From positions 112,367-162,829 of the forward strand of contig MELC01000041.1 in the NCBI GenBank assembly GCA_001767455.1: a stretch of DNA of 50,463 bases, read 5' to 3'. The DNA is from Acidobacteria bacterium RIFCSPLOWO2_12_FULL_66_21. Its GTDB lineage: Bacteria > Acidobacteriota > Vicinamibacteria > Vicinamibacterales > 2-12-FULL-66-21. The first letter of the stretch is position 1; the number at the start of each line of letters is the position of its first letter. Below are positions 25,414 through 33,128 of the stretch, one piece after another. The translations under genes and the position numbers were made by a program. The notes beneath the pieces are model-generated. The model searched no databases, had not been told where the DNA came from, and worked only from the letters and a program-made list of their open reading frames with translations.

Positions 25414-26246
25414 AGGCTGGACGGATCCTGAACGTTGGCAACTGCGAGTCAACCCACTGCGGCGTCGGGTTCGGATTGATGATGGCGGGGGTCCCGGCGA
25501 TTCTGTTCGTGAAGCAGCTGGATTTCATGCTGCTGGGAATCGACCACTTTGTCAGCACGTACAACGTGGTTCGAAGCCATCCGCACCTGGATGACCTCGG
25601 AAGCTTCACGATTATCACGATCGTCTGCGATCAGGGGTGGCAGGGTCCACAGTCCAGCTTCAACGCGCTCGGGGATCTGTGCTCGCTGGCGCGCGTTCCC
25701 GGCTACAGCATCACCAACGCTCAGGATACGCGGCACGTCCTCGAACGGCAGTTGCCATCGCCCGGGTTTCGGATCATCGCGTTGAGCCAGCGGTTGTTTT
25801 CCACGGAGTTTCTCGAACCTCCGCTGGTGTACGCGGCCCACGACTCATCGGTGTTTCAGTACACGGCCGGAGACGACGTCACGATAGCGTGCTTCAATTT
25901 TGCTTTTCCACAGGGACAGATCCTCTCGGATAAGCTCGCCGCTTGCGGAATAACCGCTGACCTGTTTTCAATCAATGCCGTCGTCAATCCTGATTGGACG
26001 AGAATCGTCGAGAGCGTCGCGCGAACCAAGCGCATCGTGCTGATCGACGACACTAAGGGTGCTAGGACCGGATGTGACGAGCTGCTGCGGAGCCTGGCGC
26101 TGCCAGTCTGCGGTCACGACGCCATCGTTGTCACGAGACCGGCGGATATCCCGCTCGGCGTGTGCCCTGACTCGCTGGACATCGACTACGAGCGTCTCAT
26201 TGCGCAATTGGGCCGGCCGAACATCAGAGGGCGTGTCACCACATGA
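25278..26246 (+). CDS. Thiamine-diphosphate-dependent E1 component, beta subunit
   Basis: A 322-residue E1-beta-like protein. GRILNVGNCESTHCGVG corresponds to the conserved glutamate region that activates the thiamine ring in the alpha partner, and FVKQLDFMLLGIDHF matches the 'Q..DF....DQI' element. The C-terminal transketolase domain follows (TIACFNFAFPQG, RIVLIDDTKGARTG). It is the intact partner of the E1 alpha at 20614, and the two were adjacent before the insertion. The ATG start aligns with the remnant GTG at 21527. It probably forms a heterotetramer that transfers a two-carbon unit. Confidence 0.84.
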   Translation: MPDYITAVNQLIVDHASRMAGAVLYGENIKSGSRISGLTKNLRAPQAGRILNVGNCESTHCGVGFGLMMAGVPAILFVKQLDFMLLGIDHFVSTYNVVRSHPHLDDLGSFTIITIVCDQGWQGPQSSFNALGDLCSLARVPGYSITNAQDTRHVLERQLPSPGFRIIALSQRLFSTEFLEPPLVYAAHDSSVFQYTAGDDVTIACFNFAFPQGQILSDKLAACGITADLFSINAVVNPDWTRIVESVARTKRIVLIDDTKGARTGCDELLRSLALPVCGHDAIVVTRPADIPLGVCPDSLDIDYERLIAQLGRPNIRGRVTT

Positions 26247-27148
26247 TCGGCGAAGGCAGCACGTTGGTGATCGGAGGCTCCGGCCAGATCGGGCAATCCT
26301 TGGTGCGATCGCTGGCACGCCGTGGACGACACGCGACGAGCACGTTTTGTCGCAACGCGAGGCTGGGCGGAGTGCACTTGGATGCCTCGGACCCGCGCGA
26401 GGTAGCGGCTGTGTTCGGGCGGATCGGGCCGGCCGTCGTCATCAACGCTGTCAACACGCCAGGTGGGGCAGATGCGTGCGAGCGGGACCCCGCACTGGCG
26501 CACCGGTATCACTTCGAAAGCGGCCGGCATCTCGCGGATGCCGCGCGCGGCCGCGGCGCCAGATTCGTCCAGATCTCGACCGACTACGTTTTTGATGGGA
26601 CCGGCGGGCCGTATGCCGAGTCGGATCCGACATGGCCCTTGTCGCAGCTTGGGCGGGCGAGACGCGATCTCGAGAAGTACGTCAGCGAGCATGCCGATGA
26701 CGCACTCATCGTTAGGACGTCTTTCGTGTTCAGTTGGACACTTGAATCGAAGACCAGCAACTTCGTGATGCAGATCATCGACAGCGTGCGCGACCAGTCG
26801 CCGATCAGAGTGCCGCTCGATCAGATCGGCAACGTCACGTATGCGCCGAATTTCGCGGATGCGCTCGTAGAACTGATCGAAAAGCGCGTAACGGGGCTCT
26901 TCCACCTCGCCGGGGTAACCCGGTGCTCGAAGTATGAATGGGCGATGAAGGCAGCCGACACGTTCGGGTTGGATTCGTCATTGATTCGTGGCGTGACGAC
27001 CGCCGAGCTCGGACAGGCTGCGCCGCGGCCGCTCGAATCCGGATTCATGCTCGACAAGGTGCGTCGAGTGCTGGAGAGAACTCGCCTGATGTCGCTCGAC
27101 GAGGGCCTGGCCGCCATGAGAGATCGTATGCTTTCGGCGTCTGAGTGA
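26243..27148 (+). CDS. RmlD-like SDR with altered catalytic dyad
   Basis: A 301-residue protein of the dTDP-4-dehydrorhamnose reductase family. The NADP motif is VIGGSGQIGQSL, and QISTDYVFDGTGGPYAESDPTWPL is a clear RmlD stretch. The following 'NVYGRSK' of the family reads SQLGRAR, so the catalytic Tyr and Lys are Leu136 and Arg140. NVTYAPNFADALVELIEK and GLFHLAG are normal family elements. The gene overlaps E1 beta by four bases (ATGA). Either it uses another mechanism, or it serves as a structural partner, or it is inactive. Confidence 0.82.
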   Translation: MIGEGSTLVIGGSGQIGQSLVRSLARRGRHATSTFCRNARLGGVHLDASDPREVAAVFGRIGPAVVINAVNTPGGADACERDPALAHRYHFESGRHLADAARGRGARFVQISTDYVFDGTGGPYAESDPTWPLSQLGRARRDLEKYVSEHADDALIVRTSFVFSWTLESKTSNFVMQIIDSVRDQSPIRVPLDQIGNVTYAPNFADALVELIEKRVTGLFHLAGVTRCSKYEWAMKAADTFGLDSSLIRGVTTAELGQAAPRPLESGFMLDKVRRVLERTRLMSLDEGLAAMRDRMLSASE

Positions 27149-27150
27149 CT

Positions 27151-27825
27151 ATGTCGCCACCCCTGATCAAGGCGTCGATGATACGGGCGGAACTGGGCTA
27201 TCTCGCGGACCAGATCGGTCGCCTGGAAGCCGGTGGCATCGACGCACTACACTTCGATGTCGAGGACGATGGCGACAATCAGACGATTCTGATCGGTCCG
27301 GCGTTTATCCGCGGCCTACGCAAGTACACAAAGCTGCCGTTCGATGTTCACGTCCGGTTCGGCCAGCCAGATCGATCGGTGGATCAGTTTCTCGACGCCG
27401 GCGCGGATTGTCTCATGCTTCAACTGGAGATGTGTGTAGCTCCGGAGGTTGCGTTGTCCCACATTCGGGATCGGGGTTGCCGAGCGGGTCTGGCGATCTA
27501 TCCCGACACCGCGGCCACGGCGCTCGCTTCACTGCTTGACTTATGCGACGAAATTAACGTCATGACCGTGGCGCCCGGCAGGCCGGGCAGGCTTATCGAG
27601 AAGGGAGTAGACAGTGTGCGGGCCGTGACCGACATGGTGACTGACCGGGGGCTCAAGCTGCTCGTGCAGGCCGACGGCGCGGTTTCCATGGAAACTCGGG
27701 ATGTACTCGTCCGGGCGGGAGCCGCCGCTCTGATTGCGGGCTATCCGATTTTCTCGCGCGCCGACTTCGGCGCGGCGATCGCCGAGCTGCGGCATGGCGT
27801 GCCGGACATCTCCCTTTTGCGCTGA
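27151..27825 (+). CDS. Ribulose-phosphate 3-epimerase-like protein
   Basis: A 224-residue TIM-barrel protein of the RPE family. LHFDVEDDG corresponds to the metal-binding 'HxDVMDG' strand, KLPFDVHVRF to 'LPLDVHLM', and LLVQADGAVSMET to the 'DGGI' strand. The phosphate loop 'GFGGQ' is replaced by APGRPGR, a marked change. GTG 27145 is two codons upstream. Next to gmhA, it may interconvert pentose or heptulose phosphates feeding sedoheptulose-7-phosphate, but the altered loop suggests a different substrate. Confidence 0.78.
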   Translation: MSPPLIKASMIRAELGYLADQIGRLEAGGIDALHFDVEDDGDNQTILIGPAFIRGLRKYTKLPFDVHVRFGQPDRSVDQFLDAGADCLMLQLEMCVAPEVALSHIRDRGCRAGLAIYPDTAATALASLLDLCDEINVMTVAPGRPGRLIEKGVDSVRAVTDMVTDRGLKLLVQADGAVSMETRDVLVRAGAAALIAGYPIFSRADFGAAIAELRHGVPDISLLR

Positions 27826-27855
27826 GTCAGATAGCCGCCTGTTCATTCATCGCAT

Positions 27856-28440
27856 ATGGAACACTGGCCCGACTACCTCGAGGCGGTCTTCTCAGGGTTG
27901 CGTGATCTAGTCGTTACCGACATTGGTGGCGCTGTGTTGACACCGGAGGAGGGGTTTCGTCGGTGGGTCGAGACCACGCATGATGTCGATGAGCGTGGGC
28001 AACACATCTACCTCATCGGGAACGGCGGCAGCGCCACGATGGCGAGCCACATGGCGGCGGATGCCTGCAAGAACGGCCGACTTCGCGCGCTGGCCTTCAA
28101 CGACTCGTCGCTGCTCACCGCCACCGGAAACGATCTGGCGTTTGACCAGCTCTTTGCGTTGCCGCTGGCCCGCTGGGCTCGGCCACAGGACCTGTTGATA
28201 TCAGTCAGCAGCTCGGGCAACTCGCCGAACATCGTGCGAGCACTCGAGCTCGCTCGATCGATGCCGATGCGGGTTGTTACCTTGTCCGGAAAGGGCGCAG
28301 ACAACCGGTCGCGAGCGTTCGGTGATCTCAATTTCTACGTTCCGTCCGGACGCTACGGCTGGGTTGAGTGCGCCCACCAGGCGATCCTCCATTTTTGGCT
28401 CGATCAGTACATGAATCTCCATCGTCAAGGTGCCATATAG
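27856..28440 (+). CDS. gmhA: Phosphoheptose isomerase (GmhA-like)
   Basis: A 194-residue SIS-domain protein that isomerises sedoheptulose-7-phosphate to D-glycero-D-manno-heptose 7-phosphate, the first step toward GDP-heptose. The motifs are IGNGGSATMASHMAADACK, SVSSSGNSPNIVRALELA and VECAHQAILHFWLDQ, all GmhA-like. Length matches E. coli GmhA. With HddA at 18318 and the HddC-GmhB fusion at 15625, the full GDP-D-glycero-D-manno-heptose route is present. A decayed copy of its 3' end lies at 31139-31387. Confidence 0.9.
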   Translation: MEHWPDYLEAVFSGLRDLVVTDIGGAVLTPEEGFRRWVETTHDVDERGQHIYLIGNGGSATMASHMAADACKNGRLRALAFNDSSLLTATGNDLAFDQLFALPLARWARPQDLLISVSSSGNSPNIVRALELARSMPMRVVTLSGKGADNRSRAFGDLNFYVPSGRYGWVECAHQAILHFWLDQYMNLHRQGAI

Positions 28441-28555
28441 CTGAGAAAGCTGATCGGCACTCGGGCTTTATCGCCATGCCGTTTTCGGGTGCACAGCTCC
28501 TATAACGAACCTCTCAATCTGTCGTTCCAATCAAGCGGCAACTGAATTGCGCGCG

Positions 28556-29395
28556 ATGCCAGGAGCCAGAAGTCGCGAAGAGACCCGCCGCACGCTTCGC
28601 ATACTCCGGTATCTGTGCTGCGGCCGCCGGCCGTGGTCGGTTGGCTACGACGAGTTCAAGCGGCTGCGGCGAGTCCTCCGGGATCGCGTCGTGCTGGGCT
28701 GGTTCCGCGCCGTCGACGCGCTCCCGCGCGGGTACAGCCGCCGACTCGATGAGCGGGTGATCGAGTACCCGTGGCTGGTGGCGCGGCTGGGCGAGGGCCG
28801 GTCGCTTCTGCTCGACGCCGGCGGGGCCCTGAACCATGGTTTCCTTCTAAAATCGTCCGCGCTGCGGCGTCGCACGATGGTCGTCTGCACGTTGTCGAAC
28901 GAGCGGCCGACGGCAGGCACGCACGCGTCCTGCGTCAGAGCCGACTTGCGTCGCGCCGCCTTGAAGGACGAGGTCTTCGACGAGGTCGTCTGTATCTCGA
29001 CGCTGGATCACGTGGGGCTGGACCAGACCCGTGTGTACTTGTCGGACGAGCGGTGGCGGGAGTCGCACCCCGAGGACTACACCGGTGCGGTGCGCGAGTT
29101 GCGGCGCGTTCTCAAGCCTGGTGGTCGCTTGTTCGTAACGGTGCCCTACCTCCGTTACGAGAACCTGGGCTGGATGCAGCAGTTCGATGCGGAGCGGCTG
29201 GCGCGGATTGCAGACGTCTTCGCGCCGGCGTCGTACACCGCGACTTTCTACCGGTGTTGCGCGTCCGGGTGGCAACTGTCCGACGCGGCGGAGTGTTCCA
29301 CCTGCGCTTACTTCGACATCCACACGACGCGTCAGTACGGCGAAGACTACGCGGCCGCGGCCCGTGCCGTGGCGTGTCTGGAGCTCGTCACGTGA
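28556..29395 (+). CDS. SAM-dependent methyltransferase, paralog B
   Basis: A 279-residue paralog of the methyltransferase at 13365. The shared elements are RRPWSVGYDEFKR, GYSRRLDERVIEYPWLVARL, FDEVVCISTLDHVGLDQT, LKPGGRLFVTVPYLRYEN and a C-terminus EDYAAAARAVACLEL. As in paralog A, the SAM loop is degenerate (LLDAGGALN). ATG 28556 is used; TTG 28547 is an alternative. A decayed third copy (3' part) lies at 31501-31726. The 115 bases upstream hold no gene. It is probably a sugar methyltransferase. Confidence 0.8.
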   Translation: MPGARSREETRRTLRILRYLCCGRRPWSVGYDEFKRLRRVLRDRVVLGWFRAVDALPRGYSRRLDERVIEYPWLVARLGEGRSLLLDAGGALNHGFLLKSSALRRRTMVVCTLSNERPTAGTHASCVRADLRRAALKDEVFDEVVCISTLDHVGLDQTRVYLSDERWRESHPEDYTGAVRELRRVLKPGGRLFVTVPYLRYENLGWMQQFDAERLARIADVFAPASYTATFYRCCASGWQLSDAAECSTCAYFDIHTTRQYGEDYAAAARAVACLELVT

Positions 29396-29649
29396 GCGTT
29401 ACCGTGGGGATCGTCGCGGACTATTTCAGAGACAACACAGTAGCGGGAGCAGAAACCGCAGTGCTTCGCAGTGGGGCACGCATGTTCTCGGAATACCGCC
29501 CGTCGATCTATCTCGCGCTACACGCCGAGCGCCAGCGCAACGAATGTCGCTCGCCGCTGAACGGATGGGGGTATCGATTGTTCTCGCTAGAGAAGAAACT
29601 CGGACTCGGACTCGATTCGAGCAGCGAGTGGTTGACGGAGCCCGCCTGA
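29392..29649 (+). pseudogene. Chimeric remnant: GT4 start joined to FkbM methyltransferase tail
   Basis: GTG 29392 opens MSVTVGIVAD, identical to the start of the intact GT4 at 31723, and then homology ends. From about 29440 the frame reads AGAETAVLRSGARMFSEYRP, ALHAERQRNECRSPLNGWGY and stops at TGA 29647-29649, which matches the C-terminus of FkbM methyltransferases. The 85-residue frame is therefore a fusion of two gene fragments across a recombination joint. A functional product is unlikely. Confidence 0.75.
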
Positions 29650-29672
29650 AGCCCAATTCAAGAGGCCGGGAA

Positions 29673-30389
29673 GTGACGATCAAGCAGCGGGCGGGCCAAT
29701 GGCTATTTCCGAGGATGCCCATCACGCGTTTCCTGTTCGAGCAGCTTCGTGTGGAGGCGAATGCGATTTGGGTGTCGCTGGGCAATGCCACCATTCCTGG
29801 GCGTCGCCGCCTCCTCAAAGAAATACGGCGCGGTCGCGATTTACGCGTCAACATCGCATGCGGCCCGCGCATCCTCCATGGCTTCATCAATATTGATCTA
29901 TACCCTTTGGATCCCGCCGTCGTGAGATGGGACTGTCGTTGGGATCTTCCCCTCGCAGACTGCAGTGCCGCGGGCATTCGGGTGGAACAGTTTCTCGAAC
30001 ACCTCGAAACTCGCGAGGAACTGCCGACTTTCCTGAAAGAGTGCCTTCGCGCACTGCGGCCGGGAGGTGTTCTGCGGGTTATCTTGCCAGACGCCGGGCG
30101 ATACTTGCAGGCCTACTGTCGCGACGATCTTGTCGGCTTCCGTGAGCTCGCTGTACCCGACCCTTTCCCAGACGACTTGCCAACCCGGATGGACGTCATC
30201 AATCACGTCTTTCATCAGTGGCACGAGCATCGCTGTGGGTACGACTTCGAGACGTTGGCTCACCGGCTTCGAGCCGCGGGCTTCGGTCACGTCGCCCAGA
30301 TGGCGTACAAGCAGTCTCTCGACCCGCTGCTGGCTCAAGACCTGGACGAGCACGCCCCCTATTCGCTGTACGTAGACGCGGTGAAATAG
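29673..30389 (+). CDS. SAM-dependent methyltransferase
   Basis: About 238 residues. LRVNIACGPRILHGFINIDLY is a variant of the 'LNIGCG....GWINID' SAM motif of small type 11/predicted SAM methyltransferases in polysaccharide clusters. Then come EQFLEHLETREELPTFLKE, LRPGGVLRVILPDAGRYLQA and FHQWHEHRCGYDFETLAHRL, typical of that family. GTG 29673 is chosen; the open frame upstream is a shadow. It follows the chimeric remnant and precedes a glycosyltransferase fragment, so it is an island of intact gene within a scarred region. Confidence 0.78.
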   Translation: MTIKQRAGQWLFPRMPITRFLFEQLRVEANAIWVSLGNATIPGRRRLLKEIRRGRDLRVNIACGPRILHGFINIDLYPLDPAVVRWDCRWDLPLADCSAAGIRVEQFLEHLETREELPTFLKECLRALRPGGVLRVILPDAGRYLQAYCRDDLVGFRELAVPDPFPDDLPTRMDVINHVFHQWHEHRCGYDFETLAHRLRAAGFGHVAQMAYKQSLDPLLAQDLDEHAPYSLYVDAVK

Positions 30390-30393
30390 CGCG

Positions 30394-30600
30394 ATGCCGT
30401 ACGTGTTGATGGTAAGCCCCTGCTTCCCACCCGACACGAATGCGGGTGCCCATCGCGTGCGGCTCTTGGAGCCCCGCACCCGCCGCGACACGCCTGGGAG
30501 CCAACTGTCGTGAGCGTGGACCCCGCCGACTATGATGGCTTCGTGAGTTCGTCTTATTTCAACGTCTGTGCTCCGCGACTAGGGCGGATTGGCCAATACT
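30394..30600 (+). pseudogene. 5' remnant of a GT4 glycosyltransferase
   Basis: ATG 30394 opens MPYVLMVSPCFPPDTNAGAH, a typical GT4 N-terminus, and then the frame meets TGA 30511-30513. In the next frame AWEPTVVSVDPADYDG continues the family text, so there is one frameshift. After about 30550 homology ends and the sequence runs into an E1 beta copy. The start is similar in kind to the GT4 gene at 47743. The rest of the gene is missing. Confidence 0.72.
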
Positions 30601-30605
30601 CAACA

Positions 30606-31138
30606 TCGGATCGCACGCCTCCTGACTACATCACAGCCGTCAACCAGCTCATCGTCGATCACGCGTCGAGGATGGCGGTACGGTGCTGTACGGGGAGGAC
30701 ATCAACACCGGGTCGCGCATCTCCGGCCTGACGAAGAACCTGCGGGCCCCTCAGGCTGGACGAATCCTGAACGTTGGCAACTGCGAGTCAACCCACTGCG
30801 GCGTCGGGTTCGGATTGATGATGGCGGGGGTCCCGGCGGTTCTGTTCGTGAAGCAGCTCGATTTCATGCTGCTGGGAATCGACCGCTTGTCAGCACGTAC
30901 AACGTGGTTCGAAGCCATCCGCACTTGAACACCCTTGGGAGCTTCACGATCGTCACGATTGTCTGCGATCAGGGGTGGCCGCGTCCACAGTCCAGCTTCA
31001 ACGCGCTCGGGGATCTCTGGTCGCTGGCGCGCGTTCCCGGCTACAGCATCACCAACGCTCAAGATACGCGGCACGTCCTCGAACGGCTGTTGCCATCGCC
31101 GGGGTTCCGAATCATCGCGTTGAGCCAGCGGTTGTTCT
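30606..31138 (+). pseudogene. Decayed copy of the E1 beta gene, 5' part
   Basis: This stretch matches 25269-25797 of the intact E1 beta gene closely, with substitutions and indels. The start codon is lost (CCTCCTGAC where the gene has ATGCCTGAC). Frameshifts occur near 30678 and 30886, so the text moves through three frames: DYITAVNQLIVDHAS, then ISGLTKNLRAPQAG to QLDFMLLGID, then VSTYNVVRSHPHL to ALSQRLFS. At 31138 it joins directly to gmhA sequence. Confidence 0.88.
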
Positions 31139-31387
31139 CGTTGATATCAGTCAGCAGCCTCGGGCAACTCGCCGAACATCGTGCGAGCACTCGAGCTGGC
31201 CCGATCGATGCCGATGCGGGTTGTCACCTTGTCCGGAAAGGACGCGGACAACCGGTCGCGAGCGTTCGGCGATATCAACTTCTACGTTCCGTCCGGACGG
31301 TACGGCCGGGTTGAGTGCGCCCATCAGGCGATTCTTCATTTCTGGCTCGATCAGTACATGACTCTCCATCGTCAAGGTGCCATATAG
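31139..31387 (+). pseudogene. Decayed copy of the gmhA 3' end
   Basis: The sequence matches 28195-28440 with few changes, including ELARSMPMRVVTLSGK, FYVPSGRYGRVECAHQAILH and the stop. One extra base near 31157 breaks the frame with what precedes. The N-terminal catalytic half is absent. The match continues past the stop for about 50 bases into the spacer that follows gmhA at 28441, which shows that a DNA segment was copied, not just the gene. Confidence 0.88.
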
Positions 31388-31500
31388 CTGAGAAGGCCGG
31401 TCAGCACTCGGGTTTTAGGGCCAAGCCGTTTTCGGTGGCCGTTCACCCCCGGCACCCCCGGGCCAGCCGCCACGCAGCGTGTCCAATTCGCCGATAGCTG

Positions 31501-31726
31501 GGAACTTGGGCCCGATGCAGCAGTTCGATGCGGAGCGGATGGCCCGGATTGTCGACGTGTTCGCGCCGACATCGTGCACCGCGACTTTCTACCGGTATCG
31601 CGGCAACTAAGCGGCGCGGCGGAGTGCTCCACCTGCACTCACTTCGACATCCACATGACGCGTCAGTACGACGAGGACTACGCCGCCGCGGCCCGTGCGG
31701 TGGCGTGTCTAGTGCTGGTCACGTGA
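31501..31726 (+). pseudogene. Decayed copy of the methyltransferase 3' end
   Basis: Bases 31501-31726 correspond to about 29162-29395 of methyltransferase paralog B: the MQQFDAERMARIVDVF segment, the TFYRYR region, and the ending AAAARAVACLVLVT. An internal deletion near 31605 and a TAA break the frame. The 5' two thirds of the gene are missing, with the joint lying in 31440-31500. The stop still overlaps the GTG of the next glycosyltransferase, as in the original order. Confidence 0.85.
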
Positions 31727-32964
31727 GCGTTACCGTGGGGATCGTCGCGGACCTCGCGGCGGGTAACTTCGGTGGCGTCAGCCGGTTCGCGGAGGGTCTT
31801 TTGCAGTCGCTGCTGGCACAGCCCGGCGACGGGTTGCGCTACGTGCTCTTTCTGGCCGACGATCGGCGGACGTGGCCGGATTCGCAGCGTGAGGATGTGA
31901 GGGCGGTGCCGGTAGGGCCGCATGGGTTGCCGCATGGCTGGAGGCAATGGGTGGAGCGTCTCGACCGGTACGGGGCAGTGGCCCTCTGTGCGGCTCGAGG
32001 CGATCTGCAGGCGGCGCGGATTGCTCGTCTGTGGCGCGCAAGGCAGCGGAGGCTGGCGCGTGCGCTCGCCTGTTCGCCGTGGAAGCTGGACGTCCTGCAC
32101 TTCCCGTTTCAGGATGTCGTGCCGACGCGCACCCGATTCATCTACTCGCCATGGGACCTGCAGCACATTCACCTCGGTGACATGTGGCCCGCACCAGCGG
32201 CCCGGGCACGTGATGCCTTGTTTCGCAGAGGTTGCCGGCGGGCAAGCTGCGTGGTGCTCGCGTCGGAATGGTCGAGGGAGGATGTGATACGCCAGTACGG
32301 GGTCCCTCGTGAGAAGACGGCACTCATCCCCGTAGCGGCCCCGACCCGACTGACTCGGCAGGTCGATCCGGAGTTCTGCAGCAGCGTGCGGGCGAAATAC
32401 CAGTTGCCTCGTCGATTTGCCTATTGTCCGGGCGCTACCTGGAAACACAAAAACCACATCCGCGTCGTGAGCGCTCTGGCGAAGGTGAGCGCGACAGCGC
32501 CCGAACTCGAGTTGCACCTCGTCTGTTCGGGTCTCCACGGCAGGAACCTCGATGAAATCCTCGATCATGCCGGGAGGCTGGGCGTGCGCGGCCGCGTCCG
32601 TTTTCTAGGGCGCGTGGAGCCTGCGGAGGTCCGGGCCCTATATCGTCTCGCAGAATTCTGCGTCTACGCGAGCCTGTTCGACGGCGCTGGACTGCCTGTG
32701 CTCGAGGCCTTCGAGGAGGGCTGCCCCCTGGCCGCGTCAAATGCCACGTCGATTCCTGAATACGCAGGGGACGCGGCTGTTCTGTTCGATCCGTGGAGCG
32801 TGGACAGCATCGCAGGTGCGCTGCTGTCGCTCGCCAAGTCGGAATCCCTGCGCCGTGAGCTCGCGGCGCGCGGGAGGGAGCGGGCGCGGAGTTTCTCGTG
32901 GGAGCAGGTGGCGACCGACTACAACGACCTGTACCGTCGTGTGGCAAACGCTGGAGGGAGCTAG
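31723..32964 (+). CDS. GT4 family glycosyltransferase
   Basis: A 413-residue retaining glycosyltransferase (GT-B). The N-terminus MSVTVGIVADLAAGNFGGVS is followed by IYSPWDLQHIHLGDMW in the acceptor domain, then FAYCPGATWKHKNH and the donor-site FDGAGLPVLEAFEEGCPLAA, which holds the E-x7-E motif. GTG 31723 overlaps the methyltransferase remnant stop; the frame upstream is a shadow. Its first ten codons are repeated at 29392. The TAG stop lies within the left end of the palindromic element. Its closest functional class is a mannosyl- or hexosyltransferase of O-antigen synthesis. Confidence 0.9.
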   Translation: MSVTVGIVADLAAGNFGGVSRFAEGLLQSLLAQPGDGLRYVLFLADDRRTWPDSQREDVRAVPVGPHGLPHGWRQWVERLDRYGAVALCAARGDLQAARIARLWRARQRRLARALACSPWKLDVLHFPFQDVVPTRTRFIYSPWDLQHIHLGDMWPAPAARARDALFRRGCRRASCVVLASEWSREDVIRQYGVPREKTALIPVAAPTRLTRQVDPEFCSSVRAKYQLPRRFAYCPGATWKHKNHIRVVSALAKVSATAPELELHLVCSGLHGRNLDEILDHAGRLGVRGRVRFLGRVEPAEVRALYRLAEFCVYASLFDGAGLPVLEAFEEGCPLAASNATSIPEYAGDAAVLFDPWSVDSIAGALLSLAKSESLRRELAARGRERARSFSWEQVATDYNDLYRRVANAGGS

Positions 32965-33125
32965 TGTCCCGTCCCAGTGGTTCGCGACACAATTCCCGGG
33001 CGGGGCATCCCGCCTCGCGGCGTTGCTCCTCGCTCACATACGGCCTGTATGCTCGCTCGTCGCGCCTTGCGATCCGGGCGCCGCGCCCGGGACTTATGCC
33101 ACGATCCACTGGGACGGGACACTAG
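32961..33125. mobile_element. 165 bp palindromic MITE-like element
   Basis: The ends are a perfect 20-base inverted repeat: 32961-32980 (CTAGTGTCCCGTCCCAGTGG) and its complement at 33106-33125. Inner sequence continues as an imperfect inverted repeat toward an apex CATAC-GGCCT-GTATG at 33037-33051, whose centre coincides with the centre of the element. There is no open frame of note. The CTAG at each end may include target-site bases. The left end supplies the stop codon of the upstream GT4, and the next gene starts three bases after the right end. No related transposase is visible in the window. Confidence 0.8.
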
Positions 33126-33128
33126 GCC

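Noticed and set aside
28771-29391. Long + frame through methyltransferase paralog B
   Set aside because: Only its last part (29392-29649) has homology. The rest is an alternate frame of the methyltransferase.
31181-31387. 68-residue frame resembling GmhA as a separate small protein
   Set aside because: It has only the C-terminal third of GmhA and sits in a duplicated, broken segment, so I treat it as a remnant.
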